From NCBI GenBank assembly GCA_905182405.1, contig CAJJBQ010000001.1:124001-188000 (forward strand): 64,000 nucleotides of DNA. Reading direction: 5' to 3'. Shown here piece after piece: positions 33,704 to 42,446 of this stretch (positions are counted from its first letter, which is position 1; each line of letters begins with the position of its first letter). Below the pieces are notes generated by a model. The model saw nothing but the letters and a program-made list of their open reading frames with translations, had not been told where the DNA came from and made no database searches. Both the position numbers and the translations under genes were made by a program. This DNA comes from Akkermansiaceae bacterium (GTDB lineage: Bacteria; Verrucomicrobiota; Verrucomicrobiia; Verrucomicrobiales; Akkermansiaceae).

Positions 33704-34018
33704 ATGGCCTACGCAATCTTTAAAACCGGCGGTAAGCAGTATCGCGTCTCGGAAGGCGACACCATCAGTGTCGACAAACTTCCTGTAGCTGCTGACGAAG
33801 AAATCAAATTCGGTGAGGTCCTCCTCATTAACGACGGTTCTGCCACCACGGTTGGTGCTCCAACCATCTCGGGCGCAGGCGTGACCGCTAAGGTCATCGA
33901 GCAGCACCGCGGAAAAAAGGGCATCGCCTTCAAATTCAAGCGTCGTCAGGGGTACCACAAGACGATCGGCTTCCGCAGCCACCTTACCAAGCTCGAGATC
34001 ACCGGGATCCAAGGTTAA
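33704..34018 (+). CDS. rplU: 50S ribosomal protein L21
   Basis: 104 residues, full length. Seen: AYAIFKTGGKQYRVSEGD at the start, the DEEIKFGEVLLI strand pair, KGIAFKFKRRQGYHKTIGFR near the C-terminus. Binds 23S rRNA together with L20. Followed after 26 bases by rpmA in the usual bacterial order. Confidence 0.97.
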   Translation: MAYAIFKTGGKQYRVSEGDTISVDKLPVAADEEIKFGEVLLINDGSATTVGAPTISGAGVTAKVIEQHRGKKGIAFKFKRRQGYHKTIGFRSHLTKLEITGIQG

Positions 34019-34044
34019 TTCCGACACTTTAACATCACTTAATC

Positions 34045-34293
34045 ATGGCTCATAAAAAAGGACAGGGTTCCGTCAAAAACGGACGCGATTCAAACAGCAA
34101 GCGTCTCGGCGTCAAAAAGTTCGGTGGCGAAGTCGTCATCGCAGGAAACATCCTCATCCGCCAGCGCGGCACTAAATGGCATCCAGGTGCTAATGTCGGT
34201 ATGGGTAAAGATCATACCCTCTTCGCTCTTACTCCCGGCAACGTTTTCTTCGATAAGAAAGGCCGCCGGATCAACGTCGCACTTGCAGACTAA
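34045..34293 (+). CDS. rpmA: 50S ribosomal protein L27
   Basis: 82 residues. Seen: [20 protein letters not shown], the flexible N-terminal arm that reaches toward the peptidyl-transferase centre, then [15 protein letters not shown] and the [12 protein letters not shown] end. There is no Firmicutes-type cleavable leader. Second gene of rplU-rpmA, ended by a strong terminator. The usual obg neighbour is missing downstream. Confidence 0.97.
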   Translation: MAHKKGQGSVKNGRDSNSKRLGVKKFGGEVVIAGNILIRQRGTKWHPGANVGMGKDHTLFALTPGNVFFDKKGRRINVALAD

Positions 34294-34319
34294 AGAAGCT
34301 GCACTTCTATTTTCAAAGA

Positions 34320-34347
34320 GGCGGATCCGAAAGGATCCGCCTTTTTT
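34320..34347 (+). terminator. Strong rho-independent terminator of rplU-rpmA
   Basis: Nine-pair stem GGCGGATCC/GGATCCGCC with a GAAA tetraloop followed by six T. It begins 26 bases after the rpmA stop. Confidence 0.95.
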
Positions 34348-34401
34348 GTGAGAGAGCCGGGCGCTTTCCTGAAATGGCAGCGTTGATCCTCAGTTGTGGT
34401 G

Positions 34402-34530
34402 CTAGAAGATCAAGTTGTTTCCTCTAATAATCTCATCAGCCAAAATCTGTGGAATCATCTTCCCACCATAGGATCTCTTGTTTTCTAGACCGTTCCACAT
34501 CGTCACTCTGATTTTCTCGTCAGACTTCAC
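34402..34530 (-). CDS. Possible 42-residue protein
   Basis: The gap 34348-34852 is AT-rich and holds no larger gene. On the minus strand, GTG at 34530 opens a frame to TAG at 34402 reading DEKIRVTMWNGLENKRSYGG and MIPQILADEIIRGNNLIF, a composition like a folded small protein. There is no clear ribosome-binding site and no known family. It could be a relic of a larger gene. Confidence 0.25.
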   Translation of the reverse strand: MKSDEKIRVTMWNGLENKRSYGGKMIPQILADEIIRGNNLIF

Positions 34531-34852
34531 ATTCTAAACCCCAAAATACCTCACAATCATCCAATTTGTGCAACTTTGGCATCCCTCCAACACGATATTC
34601 AAGTTGTCTATATTTGTGATTCACTCTTTTTTTAAATCAATTTGACGAATTTAGACAAAGTTGACTTAACCGTTCCAGTGGATCGCTCAAGAAAGTAAAC
34701 ACCCCTTAAAATAGGTCGCGTCATAGATCTGGGATAGAATTTTCAAAATGCCACTCTGACTAGTGGTCTGGCTTTCTTGATTCCACGGCAGTCCAGTCGA
34801 TCTCTCAACTGCTCGCTTCTCTTTTTCGGCAAATCTTCCTAAAGTTCGCTTC

Positions 34853-35302
34853 ATGAACATCGTCCTTGTTGCTCCAGAAATTCCCTACAACGCAGGAGCA
34901 GCAGGACGACTCGCTCTTGCTACAGGATCGACTCTTCACCTCATCAAACCCCTCGGATTCTCTCTCGATGAGAAAGCCGTGCGACGAGCCGGCCTCGATT
35001 ACTGGAAGGATGTCGATTTGCGAGTCTGGGAATCATTCGATGACTTCCAAAACGCAAACCCAAACGCGCGACTCTGGTTCCTCAGCACCAAGGCAAGTAA
35101 GGGGCTCTGGCAAGCGAAGTTCGAGAGAGGGGACTTTCTCATCTTCGGTCGGGAATCAAAGGGGCTGCCCGAAGAGTGGACCCAACGCGCCAATGCTCTC
35201 CGCATCCCCATGATTGAGAGGAGCACCCGCTCGCTCAACTTGGCGACTTCGATTGGAATCGTCCTGTATGAGGCTTGCCGCCAAGCGGAGTCACTTGACT
35301 AG
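34853..35302 (+). CDS. trmL: tRNA (cytidine(34)-2'-O)-methyltransferase TrmL
   Basis: SPOUT-fold methyltransferase of 149 residues that methylates the 2'-O of position 34 in leucine tRNAs. Seen: [19 protein letters not shown] with the catalytic-site Asn and Arg, [22 protein letters not shown], the knot motif [12 protein letters not shown], and the SAM-binding [16 protein letters not shown]. Full length. Its stop overlaps the stop of mnmG by four bases: convergent tRNA-modification genes that both act on wobble position 34. Confidence 0.95.
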   Translation: MNIVLVAPEIPYNAGAAGRLALATGSTLHLIKPLGFSLDEKAVRRAGLDYWKDVDLRVWESFDDFQNANPNARLWFLSTKASKGLWQAKFERGDFLIFGRESKGLPEEWTQRANALRIPMIERSTRSLNLATSIGIVLYEACRQAESLD

Positions 35303-37161
35303 GACTTCTCAAGCTTTCGAAGGTAAATCACCAGAAGGGTAATGTCCGCCGGAGTAATGCCACTAATACGGCTTGCCTGCCCAAGCGTCCGTGGACGGAT
35401 CGAGGTAAAGCGCTGCTTGGCCTCTGTCTTAAGTCCCTTGATAGTATGGAAGTCGAGATCGGAAGGGATGAGGGCGGACTCCTGTTTTTTGACCCGTTCC
35501 ACCTCCATGCGTTGACGCTCGATGTGACCCTCGTATTTAAAATCTGACTCAAGAATCGGCCAAAGTTCCACGTGGAACTTCTCTTTAAGTTCATCGGGAA
35601 GCATCACCCAGGAATTCCCGCCACGCCGGAACCAATGGTCCAATTTGATGCCTTCGTGGCTCGCTCCGCGAATGAAAGATCGCCCTTCGACAAGATCTTC
35701 AAGCTTCTTGGCAGCCATCTCCCTCCGCTCTCCCTGAAGGAGTCCAAGTTCTGAAGCAAGAGGTGAGAGGCGCTCATCAGCATTATCCTGACGTAAAAGG
35801 AGGCGATATTCAGCCCGGCTCGTGAACATCCGATACGGTTCGTTACAGCCCTTTGTGACAAGATCATCGACCATCACACCGAGGTAGGCTTGTTGCCGAC
35901 CCAAGACAAAGTCACCTTTACCTGCCACCTTAAGAGCCGCATTCGCTCCTGCAATGAGTCCCTGGCCAGACGCTTCTTCGTATCCTGAGGTGCCATTAAT
36001 CTGCCCTGCAAAATAAAGCCCCGAGACTCTCTTGGTCTCCAGAGTCGGATGAAGCTGGGTAGGGGGGCAGTAGTCGTATTCTACCGCGTAGCCAGGGCGG
36101 ATCATTTCACAGTTTTCTAGACCCTCGATACTACGTAGGAAATCAAGTTGCACATCGTAGGGCAGAGAGGTCGAAACTCCATTGACGTAGTATTCCAAGG
36201 TGTGTCGACCCTCTGGTTCCAGAAAAACCTGATGCCGTTCCTTCTCTGCAAAACGAACCACCTTGTCCTCAATAGAGGGACAATAGCGGGGACCCACGCC
36301 CTCAATCTGACCCGAATACATGGGGGACTGGTGAATGTTATCACGGATGACATCGTGAGTTTTGGGATTCGTGAAAGTCATCCAGCAAGGAACTTGTTCC
36401 ACGTGGAACGAATTCTCAGCCCAGTGATTGAGAGTAAAAAGGTCATTCCTTTCCCTCCGAATCAGCTCTGGAAAATACGAGAATAGGGGAGGAGGGGAGT
36501 CGCCATCTTGGCGCTCACATTTGGAGAAATCGATACTCCGCCCGTTGAGGCGACAAGGGGTCCCAGTCTTGAAACGGTCGACATCAAAACCAAGCTCCTT
36601 GAGTGATTCCGAAACCGTAGAGGAGGCATCGCCCATACGACCCCCTTTTTCGTTCTTCTTTCCCACATGCATCAAACCACGCATGAAGGTACCTGCTGAA
36701 AGGATAACCGACTTTGCAGCAATCTCCATCTGGAGGGAGGTTTGAATCCCACGAACCTCGTCATTCTCTACTAGAATCTCGGCTACATTCCCTTGATGGA
36801 GATCCAAGCCTGGGGTTCCTTCGAGAATCCGCTTCATGCGAAACTGGTAAGCCTTCTTATCGCACTGGGCCCGGGGAGCACGGACCGAGGGCCCCTTGGC
36901 CGCATTCAACATACGCCACTGAATTGCGGTCGCATCGGTGTTTTCCGCCATGATTCCACCGAGCGCATCGATTTCGCGGACCATGTGTCCCTTGGCCAAG
37001 CCACCAATCGCAGGGTTGCAGCTCATCTGCCCGATGGTATCGAGATTCTGGGTCAGCACAGCGACCTGGGCACCGAGACGAGCAGCAGCGAGAGCCGCCT
37101 CAACACCAGCGTGTCCCGCCCCAATCACAAGGACATCATATTCTTTAGGATAGCGATACAT
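35299..37161 (-). CDS. mnmG: tRNA uridine 5-carboxymethylaminomethyl modification enzyme MnmG (GidA)
   Basis: FAD-dependent partner of MnmE; adds the cmnm group at U34. Seen: [19 protein letters not shown] dinucleotide fold, [20 protein letters not shown] signature, [31 protein letters not shown], and [20 protein letters not shown]. 620 residues, the normal length. The ATG at 37161 precedes the FAD motif directly. Convergent four-base overlap with trmL. In many bacteria mnmG lies close to the replication origin; the long AT-rich gap upstream fits that position but shows no DnaA boxes. Confidence 0.97.
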   Translation of the reverse strand: MYRYPKEYDVLVIGAGHAGVEAALAAARLGAQVAVLTQNLDTIGQMSCNPAIGGLAKGHMVREIDALGGIMAENTDATAIQWRMLNAAKGPSVRAPRAQCDKKAYQFRMKRILEGTPGLDLHQGNVAEILVENDEVRGIQTSLQMEIAAKSVILSAGTFMRGLMHVGKKNEKGGRMGDASSTVSESLKELGFDVDRFKTGTPCRLNGRSIDFSKCERQDGDSPPPLFSYFPELIRRERNDLFTLNHWAENSFHVEQVPCWMTFTNPKTHDVIRDNIHQSPMYSGQIEGVGPRYCPSIEDKVVRFAEKERHQVFLEPEGRHTLEYYVNGVSTSLPYDVQLDFLRSIEGLENCEMIRPGYAVEYDYCPPTQLHPTLETKRVSGLYFAGQINGTSGYEEASGQGLIAGANAALKVAGKGDFVLGRQQAYLGVMVDDLVTKGCNEPYRMFTSRAEYRLLLRQDNADERLSPLASELGLLQGERREMAAKKLEDLVEGRSFIRGASHEGIKLDHWFRRGGNSWVMLPDELKEKFHVELWPILESDFKYEGHIERQRMEVERVKKQESALIPSDLDFHTIKGLKTEAKQRFTSIRPRTLGQASRISGITPADITLLVIYLRKLEKS

Positions 37162-38255
37162 GGAAAGGGCGGAACCCTAGCAAGAAAACCCAAAAAGACA
37201 AGAGGCGCTCGCTACTTGGAATCGCCCAACAGACCAATCTCGATCTGACTCAACGCACGTCGATCTTTCTCATTCGAACTCTCATCCTTCAATGGCTTCC
37301 TGAACGAGCGGGAGGTGTGAAGCAGAAAAATTTCAGTTTAAACGAAGAAGTTCGTTCTTAACGATAACCCGGCTTCCGGAACGCCACCAAAATAAAAGCC
37401 CACTGGAGGGCAGGGGAGAAGTCCGCTTTTTTAAGATCTCAAGATGATCCAGATATTCAGATATTCAGATATTCTTGCTCCAGGCAAAGAATTTTTTAAT
37501 CTCCCTTCAGTCAAATGATCTTTGCGATCGAACTCAGACGAAACTGACGCATAAGATCGATCAAGGACTCTCAACCGTTTCGCCGTTTCTCTATCACCAG
37601 AATCTGATCCCTGGAAGCGCATCTCAAAAAAAACCCTCCGATGAGACTTCCGATCAAGAGAAAAATAGCGAGTCCGACAAACGAAGGCATGATTCGGGTA
37701 AACCATCAAAAAGGAGAAAAAGATTCACTTCAAGGGTCCCCTCCTGCCAGCTGAGCAGAACCAGAACCAATCTACCTAAAAAAGGGGGAAATGGTCGCTC
37801 TTTAAAAAAACCATATGACGAAAAAAAACAATTTTGGCCAAAAAAGGGCAAATTCGAGCAAATATTCCAAAAAGAGCCAAAAAATCGTCTTTTTCTCAAA
37901 CTCCCCAAACCCCTACATATAGGGGGCTTAGGATGGAAAAGGGCCCACTTAGAGTGCTTGAGAATCGCCTCGATTAAACTGTCCTGTCCTATTGCTCGCG
38001 CTACTCAAAAAACAACAGCTTTGCCAAGCAAGGCAATCGACCCGCTCATGGACGCAAAAATCGATCGCCTCCCATTTAGGACGCTTTATCTCATTCTGGA
38101 TTCTCTCCAAGCGAAACCCCAAAAAACAACAGCGGTCCATCCCGAAGGAAAAACCGCTGCTGAGCACACACGCAACAACAAACACTTGTTACAAATTTAA
38201 AACGTCGGTAGGGGAGGGGTTTGTTCAGAGAGATTAAGAGCTTCTCATCATCCTA
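37162..38255. other. Long AT-rich intergenic region upstream of mnmG
   Basis: Nearly 1.1 kb without a supported gene. A 241-codon plus-strand frame (37475-38200) is Lys/Pro/Ser-rich with poly-Lys runs from A-tracts and shows no domain. The region has several A-runs, an AGATATTC triple repeat, and a perfect 6-bp hairpin CCCCTA-CATA-TAGGGG near 37908. No DnaA-box-like TTATCCACA was found on either strand. It could be a regulatory or origin-like region; nothing firm. Confidence 0.4.
37451..37474. repeat. Three tandem copies of AGATATTC
   Basis: Eight-base unit repeated three times without mismatch, inside the AT-rich gap upstream of mnmG. Confidence 0.9.
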
Positions 38256-38594
38256 TCAGGCAAGCTCGGGACCACTCTTTTCAGGAGTAATCACATCGGC
38301 AGCTTTCTCACGAGCTTTGTGGCTCGCAGCACGGCCGGCCGCGGCTCCCCTCGCAAATCCATCACGGACACTCTGAGGAACGAACTCCTCTGCAAAGGCA
38401 CCCACAAAGTTGCTTCCGTAGGCCAAGCCGAAGGCGAGGTCATGAACCGCATCTGCGAAAGCAGATTTTACCGTCGGGGCAGCTTCACGGGCCTTTTGAG
38501 CTCCGGCTTCACTTCCCGAACGGAATGCTTCTCCCATATTTTCAAAATGCCGCTTGGATGTTTCCGTCTCTTGATTTTGCTGATCTTCGTTCAT
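38256..38594 (-). CDS. Hypothetical protein, 112 residues, Ala-rich helical
   Basis: Not a recognised family. Starts MNEDQQNQETETSKRHFENM and continues with long Ala/Glu/Lys helices (SEAGAQKAREAAPTVKSAFA, GAAAGRAASHKAREKAADV) around a central DLAFGLAYGSNFVGAFAEEF segment that could be amphipathic. No signal peptide. Its composition resembles small apolipoprotein-like or stress-associated helical proteins. Divergent from the secreted protein at 38779; an inverted repeat lies between. Confidence 0.6.
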   Translation of the reverse strand: MNEDQQNQETETSKRHFENMGEAFRSGSEAGAQKAREAAPTVKSAFADAVHDLAFGLAYGSNFVGAFAEEFVPQSVRDGFARGAAAGRAASHKAREKAADVITPEKSGPELA

Positions 38595-38624
38595 AAAATT
38601 AATTTCTTCTTACCCACATTAAAC

Positions 38625-38656
38625 CACATTATTGAATAATCATTCATTATAATGTG
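38625..38656. promoter_or_regulatory. Inverted repeat between divergent genes, possible operator
   Basis: CACATTAT and ATAATGTG, eight perfect pairs with a 16-base AT-rich spacer. It lies about 30 bases upstream of the minus-strand start at 38594 and 120 bases upstream of the plus-strand start at 38779. Could bind a dimeric regulator; unproven. Confidence 0.3.
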
Positions 38657-38778
38657 AGTCCACTTTTGGAACGGCCTCCCACTCCTAACACGACACCAAA
38701 CGGAAACTTTTCTTTGAATGAAATTGGGATAGGTCTCGTCGCATTGATCAGCACCGGGAAACCAAAACCCAAAGAACT

Positions 38779-39156
38779 ATGAAAAAAATACTGACTCTCA
38801 TCATCGGACTGGCCGCTAGTGGGATCGCTCTCCCGTCAATTGCCCAAGCGGGAAGCCTGCGCATCGAGTATTCCACCACCTCGGTCAGTGGACACTACTC
38901 CTGTGGATGCGCCATCCAAACCAAGCGTGTCTTCATTGGCTACGACTGCAACCGCCGCCCGATCTACCGCCACTACAGCGTTCCCACCGTGCACCGCTGC
39001 GGAAGCAGCCACAGGAGTGTTCATCAAAGGGGACATCAACAGCACAAGCCCTATGTGCGAAGCCGCTACCAGCAGCGCAGGCCCTACTATGATCCACGGA
39101 GAAGCCAACAACGGTCGCCTTACCCTCGAGGCTATCGCACTCCAAGCTGCCGATAA
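38779..39156 (+). CDS. Small secreted basic protein, His/Arg/Tyr/Gln-rich
   Basis: 125 residues with a signal peptide (1-24, ending SIAQA). The mature part has a short N-terminal beta-like segment with four cysteines (HYSCGCAIQTKRVFIGYDC) and a C-terminal half dominated by His, Arg, Tyr, Gln and Pro. That tail is disordered and strongly basic and could bind nucleic acid, metal or anionic polymer. No family recognised. A strong terminator follows the stop. Confidence 0.65.
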   Translation: MKKILTLIIGLAASGIALPSIAQAGSLRIEYSTTSVSGHYSCGCAIQTKRVFIGYDCNRRPIYRHYSVPTVHRCGSSHRSVHQRGHQQHKPYVRSRYQQRRPYYDPRRSQQRSPYPRGYRTPSCR

Positions 39157-39174
39157 AAATCACTTCTAATCAAT

Positions 39175-39203
39175 GAGGGCTCCATGATGGAGCCCTCTTT
39201 TTT
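39175..39203 (+). terminator. Rho-independent terminator
   Basis: Ten-pair stem GAGGGCTCCA/TGGAGCCCTC with a TGA loop, followed by six T, beginning 18 bases after the stop of the small basic protein gene. Confidence 0.95.
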
Positions 39204-39241
39204 GCAAAGACAAAAGCATCATCATCACATTTAATATCATC

Positions 39242-40249
39242 ATGTTTCGGGTTGTCCTTCTTTTCGGTCTAATCACCAGCTTCTCATTCGCGGCTCCCCA
39301 AGCCACCGATGAAATCCTCGCGCGTCTGCAGACTTGTATCGAAACCGGAACAAGCACCGACACCCTCATTGAAAGCCTCGAAACTCTTGAGACCACCGAG
39401 ATTGAAGCCATCTTAAAAGAGTATGATCATACCTGGCCCAAGCTGCGGGACAAATATCTCTCTGACTTCGAAGCCAACGCTAAAAGCAAGTATTCTGGCT
39501 CCCTCAAGACCGAGCAAAATAAAATGATCAAGAGCTACCGGAACGACTTCATGAGGGTGCGCGATATGCCGGAGGTCCAGATGAAAAAGAAAATTCCCAA
39601 AGTCTCGAAACCTGCGATCGAGGGGCTCCGAAAAATCCTCGTGCCCACTCCCGAGGAACTTCTCTCGACCTCGAAACCCGCTCTTCAAAAAATGCGCGAG
39701 ATGATTCTTGTCTTGGCAAACTTCCGCGACGCCCTCGTCGAAGCAGCAATTCTTCCTGACGAAGAAGAATCCGCGTCGATGATCCTACAGAAGGAAAAAT
39801 ACGTCGCCACCCAAGTCAGCGGGCTCGATCGTGATGGCCTCCGCATCATGAAGAAAAACGACGACATCGCAGAGAAGGAAGAAATTCCACAGGGCGAGCG
39901 AGAGTGCATTCGTGAAGTCAATGAATGGCGCATGTTACTGGGTATCAGTGCTTTAGTAATTGACCCCAAGCTTTGCGAGGCCAGCCGAGGCCACTCCGAA
40001 GACATGAACAAATTCAAGTTCTTCGCGCACGAATCTCCGGTTCCAGGAAAGAAAACTCCGGGCGACCGGGCCGCGAAAGAGGGGACCAGCTGGTCTGGCG
40101 AAAACATTTACATGGGTTCAACCTCTCCCAAAGGTGCCAACAAAGGATGGTTCTACTCTCCCGGCCACCACAAGAATATGTTTCGGGGCGGACACAAGAA
40201 AATCGGCGTCGGCCAATACGAACGTCACTGGACGCAGATGTTTGGCTAG
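39242..40249 (+). CDS. Secreted CAP-domain (SCP/PR-1-like) protein
   Basis: 335 residues, signal peptide (about 1-18, ending FSFA). An N-terminal helical region (about 20-210) is rich in Lys and Glu. Residues about 220-335 form a CAP domain: REVNEWRMLLGISALVIDPK, EASRGHSEDMNKFKFFAHES, SWSGENIYMGS, GWFYSPGHHKNMF, giving the His/Glu/His cavity residues of SCP proteins. Bacterial CAP proteins are exported and of mostly unknown activity. The gene has its own promoter region after the strong terminator at 39175. Confidence 0.85.
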   Translation: MFRVVLLFGLITSFSFAAPQATDEILARLQTCIETGTSTDTLIESLETLETTEIEAILKEYDHTWPKLRDKYLSDFEANAKSKYSGSLKTEQNKMIKSYRNDFMRVRDMPEVQMKKKIPKVSKPAIEGLRKILVPTPEELLSTSKPALQKMREMILVLANFRDALVEAAILPDEEESASMILQKEKYVATQVSGLDRDGLRIMKKNDDIAEKEEIPQGERECIREVNEWRMLLGISALVIDPKLCEASRGHSEDMNKFKFFAHESPVPGKKTPGDRAAKEGTSWSGENIYMGSTSPKGANKGWFYSPGHHKNMFRGGHKKIGVGQYERHWTQMFG

Positions 40250-40276
40250 TTAAGAATCACAGATCAACGAGCGCGC

Positions 40277-40530
40277 TTACCTGGGCAAACTAACCTCAAA
40301 AGCAATTCGGACGGCCGACACCTGTGCCACCCTGATCATCCCTCCCAAAAGCTCAACAATCTCGCGAGAAAAACCCAGTCCGATACCGGCATGGTTTCCC
40401 TCTTGTTCCCTTGATTGATTGCGTTCTCTAACAAGTTGGAAGTGATAATTTTGAGCAGCTCTAGATCAGAATAAGTCTCAAGCTTATCATATAACCTCCA
40501 ATCAATTTTCATCCTCCGCTCGAGGCTCAA
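40277..40530 (-). pseudogene. Relic of a histidine-kinase ATPase domain
   Basis: Seen: DLELLKIITSNLLENAINQG, matching the N-box of HATPase_c kinases, and in another frame after a deletion HAGIGLGFSREIVELLGG and IAFEVSLPR, matching the G2 box (GIGLGF) and the last strand. The G1 region between them is missing and the frame changes near 40410. There is no upstream dimerisation or sensor domain. A dead fragment. Confidence 0.6.
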
Positions 40531-40555
40531 AGGCCTTCCAAATTCGCTTTATTAG

Positions 40556-40777
40556 GGACCAACTTCCAACCGCTATATCATGCATAAGGGCAAGAAGCTC
40601 TTACACATCCTCAACCCCAGAACAGCCTGGCCCGTGAACCGCGCCCCGCTTACCATCAGCGTGGAAATGCCACAGTGCCTTCAGGCGGGACTACTTTCTA
40701 CCTTATCGACGCTCAAGGGAAGGGACGCTGAGACGTTTCTTGAAGCGCAAGGAATCACCTACTGGATACAGAGGTGA
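40556..40777 (+). pseudogene. Relic of an ApbE-family FAD:protein FMN transferase
   Basis: Seen: SNRYIMHKGKKLLHILNPRT followed by AWPVNRAPLTISVEMPQ and CLQAGLLSTLSTLKGRDAET, equivalent to the HhIiDPRTGxP and the following helix at the C-terminus of ApbE. An in-frame stop lies just upstream at 40553, so the N-terminal two-thirds is lost. ApbE attaches FMN to membrane redox proteins; none is nearby. Confidence 0.6.
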
Positions 40778-41079
40778 GATCGTAGAATGACAACCACGGC
40801 CGTGACGGAGTGGAGACAGCCTATAGGCAAATAAATGAGATTAATTGGATCTTGGAAAACTGGTGCCCAAGGAGCGGCGATCGCCCAAAATCGAATCAAA
40901 AATAGTTGAATTTGATTCCAAATGTTCGCCCCGTAAGGTCGGTGAACATCCAATGATAATAATGGCAGTAGTTACAATAATGTTCCAATCTATAAGTATG
41001 TATTCAGAACAATTTTATATTCTTTTCCAAAACTAGATAAAGTGACTCCCGAAATCTTTTGAAAGCACTTAAAGTTCAT
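40778..41079. other. AT-rich gap, no feature seen
   Basis: Follows two gene relics and precedes the ribD stop. No open frame with family features, hairpin or repeat was found. Confidence 0.5.
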
Positions 41080-42129
41080 CTATCGAACCAACGGAGGCGG
41101 TCCGTTGCGATCAACAATCCCACGCAAGCGAAGATCGGGGCCGATTTTTTCGAGGCTGGTATTTTTGAGAGAATGGCGTTCTTCGAGGGTCGCCACTCCT
41201 CTTCCACCAATCGCGGGGGTGGGACCGCCGGTGATTATGGGGGCGTAGTAGATCACAAATTCATCGATGAGGCCTTCATCGAGAAAGGAACCCATGAGGT
41301 TACCGCCGGATTCTAACAGGATGGTGTTGATGCCATCGTTTGCCAAAGTACGAAGAACTTCTGAGATAGAAATATTTTGAAAAAGATAGGTGGGGTGGCC
41401 GTCGTTGAAAATTTGATAGGTTGATTGGTCGATCTCGGAGCGGGTGAGAACGACGCGGAGGGGTTGCTTTTTCCGGGAAGAAATGGCGGAGCTGCGGAGG
41501 GTGAGGGCGGGGTCGTCTTGGCGGACGGTAACGCCGGAGGTGATGATGGCGTCGACCTCAGCGCGGAGGAGCTGGACGTCCTCGCGGGCCTCGGGGCCGG
41601 TGAGCCATTGACTTTCTCCGGATGGGCGGGTGATACGGCCATCGAGGGACATCGCGGTTTTGGCGATCACCCAAGGGCGTTTTTCGGATTGGACCATGGC
41701 GAAGCCGCGGATGAGGTGGCGGGCTTCTTCTTCAAGTAGACCAGAGGAAACATCGATGTTCGCAGCGCGGAGGATGTGGTCGGCATTTCCAGCGTGGGCT
41801 GGGTTGGGGTCGCTGATGGCGTAGACGACACGAGTAATTCCGGATTCGATGAGGACATCGGTGCAGGCTCCGGTAGTGCCGTGGCTGCTGCAAGGTTCTA
41901 GGGTAACGTAGGCAGTGGCTCCCTGGGCTTGGCCAGGTTCGAGTTTGGTGAGAGCGTCGCGCTCCGCGTGGAAGGTCCCGTATTGATGGTGCCAGCCGCG
42001 GGCGAGTTCGACACCGTCCTTGACGATGACGCATCCGACAGCAGGGTTAGGTGAAGTGAGACCGATTCCTTGCTTTGCTTCAGCGAGAGCGAAGGTCATC
42101 CAGGGGGTGTCGCTGGCTTGGATGGGCAT
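41080..42129 (-). CDS. ribD: Bifunctional riboflavin deaminase/reductase RibD
   Basis: 349 residues. The N-terminal deaminase (about 1-150) has the zinc motifs HAERDAL and VTLEPCSSHGTTGACTD and the NPAVGCVIVKDG strand. The C-terminal reductase (about 150-349) has PWVIAKTAMSLDGRI, SGESQWLTG and LLESGGNLMGSFLDEGLIDE. Catalyses two steps from the GTP cyclohydrolase product toward riboflavin. No other rib gene is adjacent, and no FMN riboswitch was recognised upstream. The ApbE relic nearby also concerns flavin but is dead. Confidence 0.95.
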   Translation of the reverse strand: MPIQASDTPWMTFALAEAKQGIGLTSPNPAVGCVIVKDGVELARGWHHQYGTFHAERDALTKLEPGQAQGATAYVTLEPCSSHGTTGACTDVLIESGITRVVYAISDPNPAHAGNADHILRAANIDVSSGLLEEEARHLIRGFAMVQSEKRPWVIAKTAMSLDGRITRPSGESQWLTGPEAREDVQLLRAEVDAIITSGVTVRQDDPALTLRSSAISSRKKQPLRVVLTRSEIDQSTYQIFNDGHPTYLFQNISISEVLRTLANDGINTILLESGGNLMGSFLDEGLIDEFVIYYAPIITGGPTPAIGGRGVATLEERHSLKNTSLEKIGPDLRLRGIVDRNGPPPLVR

Positions 42130-42446
42130 AAACGAGTCGAGTGGAACAATTTGGGAAACGAGAACCTAGCAAGGGTTCGTTTTCTTAAAATCTTCTCTTG
42201 GTAAGTGTGTGAATATTTAGAGAATAATTCTGATCAACTTGAGCCATTCCCATTCTTATGCCGATTTCTGGTCTTTCTTCGCAGTGCTCTTCACGGGTTA
42301 TTGGTCTCGTGGAACATAAGTGGTGCAGGGTGGAACAGTAATTTGGGCGAGTTGTTCTTTCCTATAAGAAGAAGAAGATAATAGAAATTACCCGTTCTCT
42401 CTTTCTAGGGGATGGGGACAAATGACTTCGTTTTCATGAACGCAGG
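42130..42446. other. Intergenic gap, no gene seen
   Basis: Upstream of ribD and downstream of the sulfatase gene. A small inverted repeat GAACC/GGTTC near 42152-42170 precedes the ribD start; no function is assigned. Confidence 0.4.

Noticed and set aside
37475..38200. 241-codon plus-strand frame in the AT-rich gap
   Set aside because: Low-complexity Lys/Pro/Ser sequence from A-tracts, no start signal, no domain.
37162..38255. Replication origin
   Set aside because: Position next to mnmG is suggestive, but no cluster of DnaA boxes was seen on either strand.
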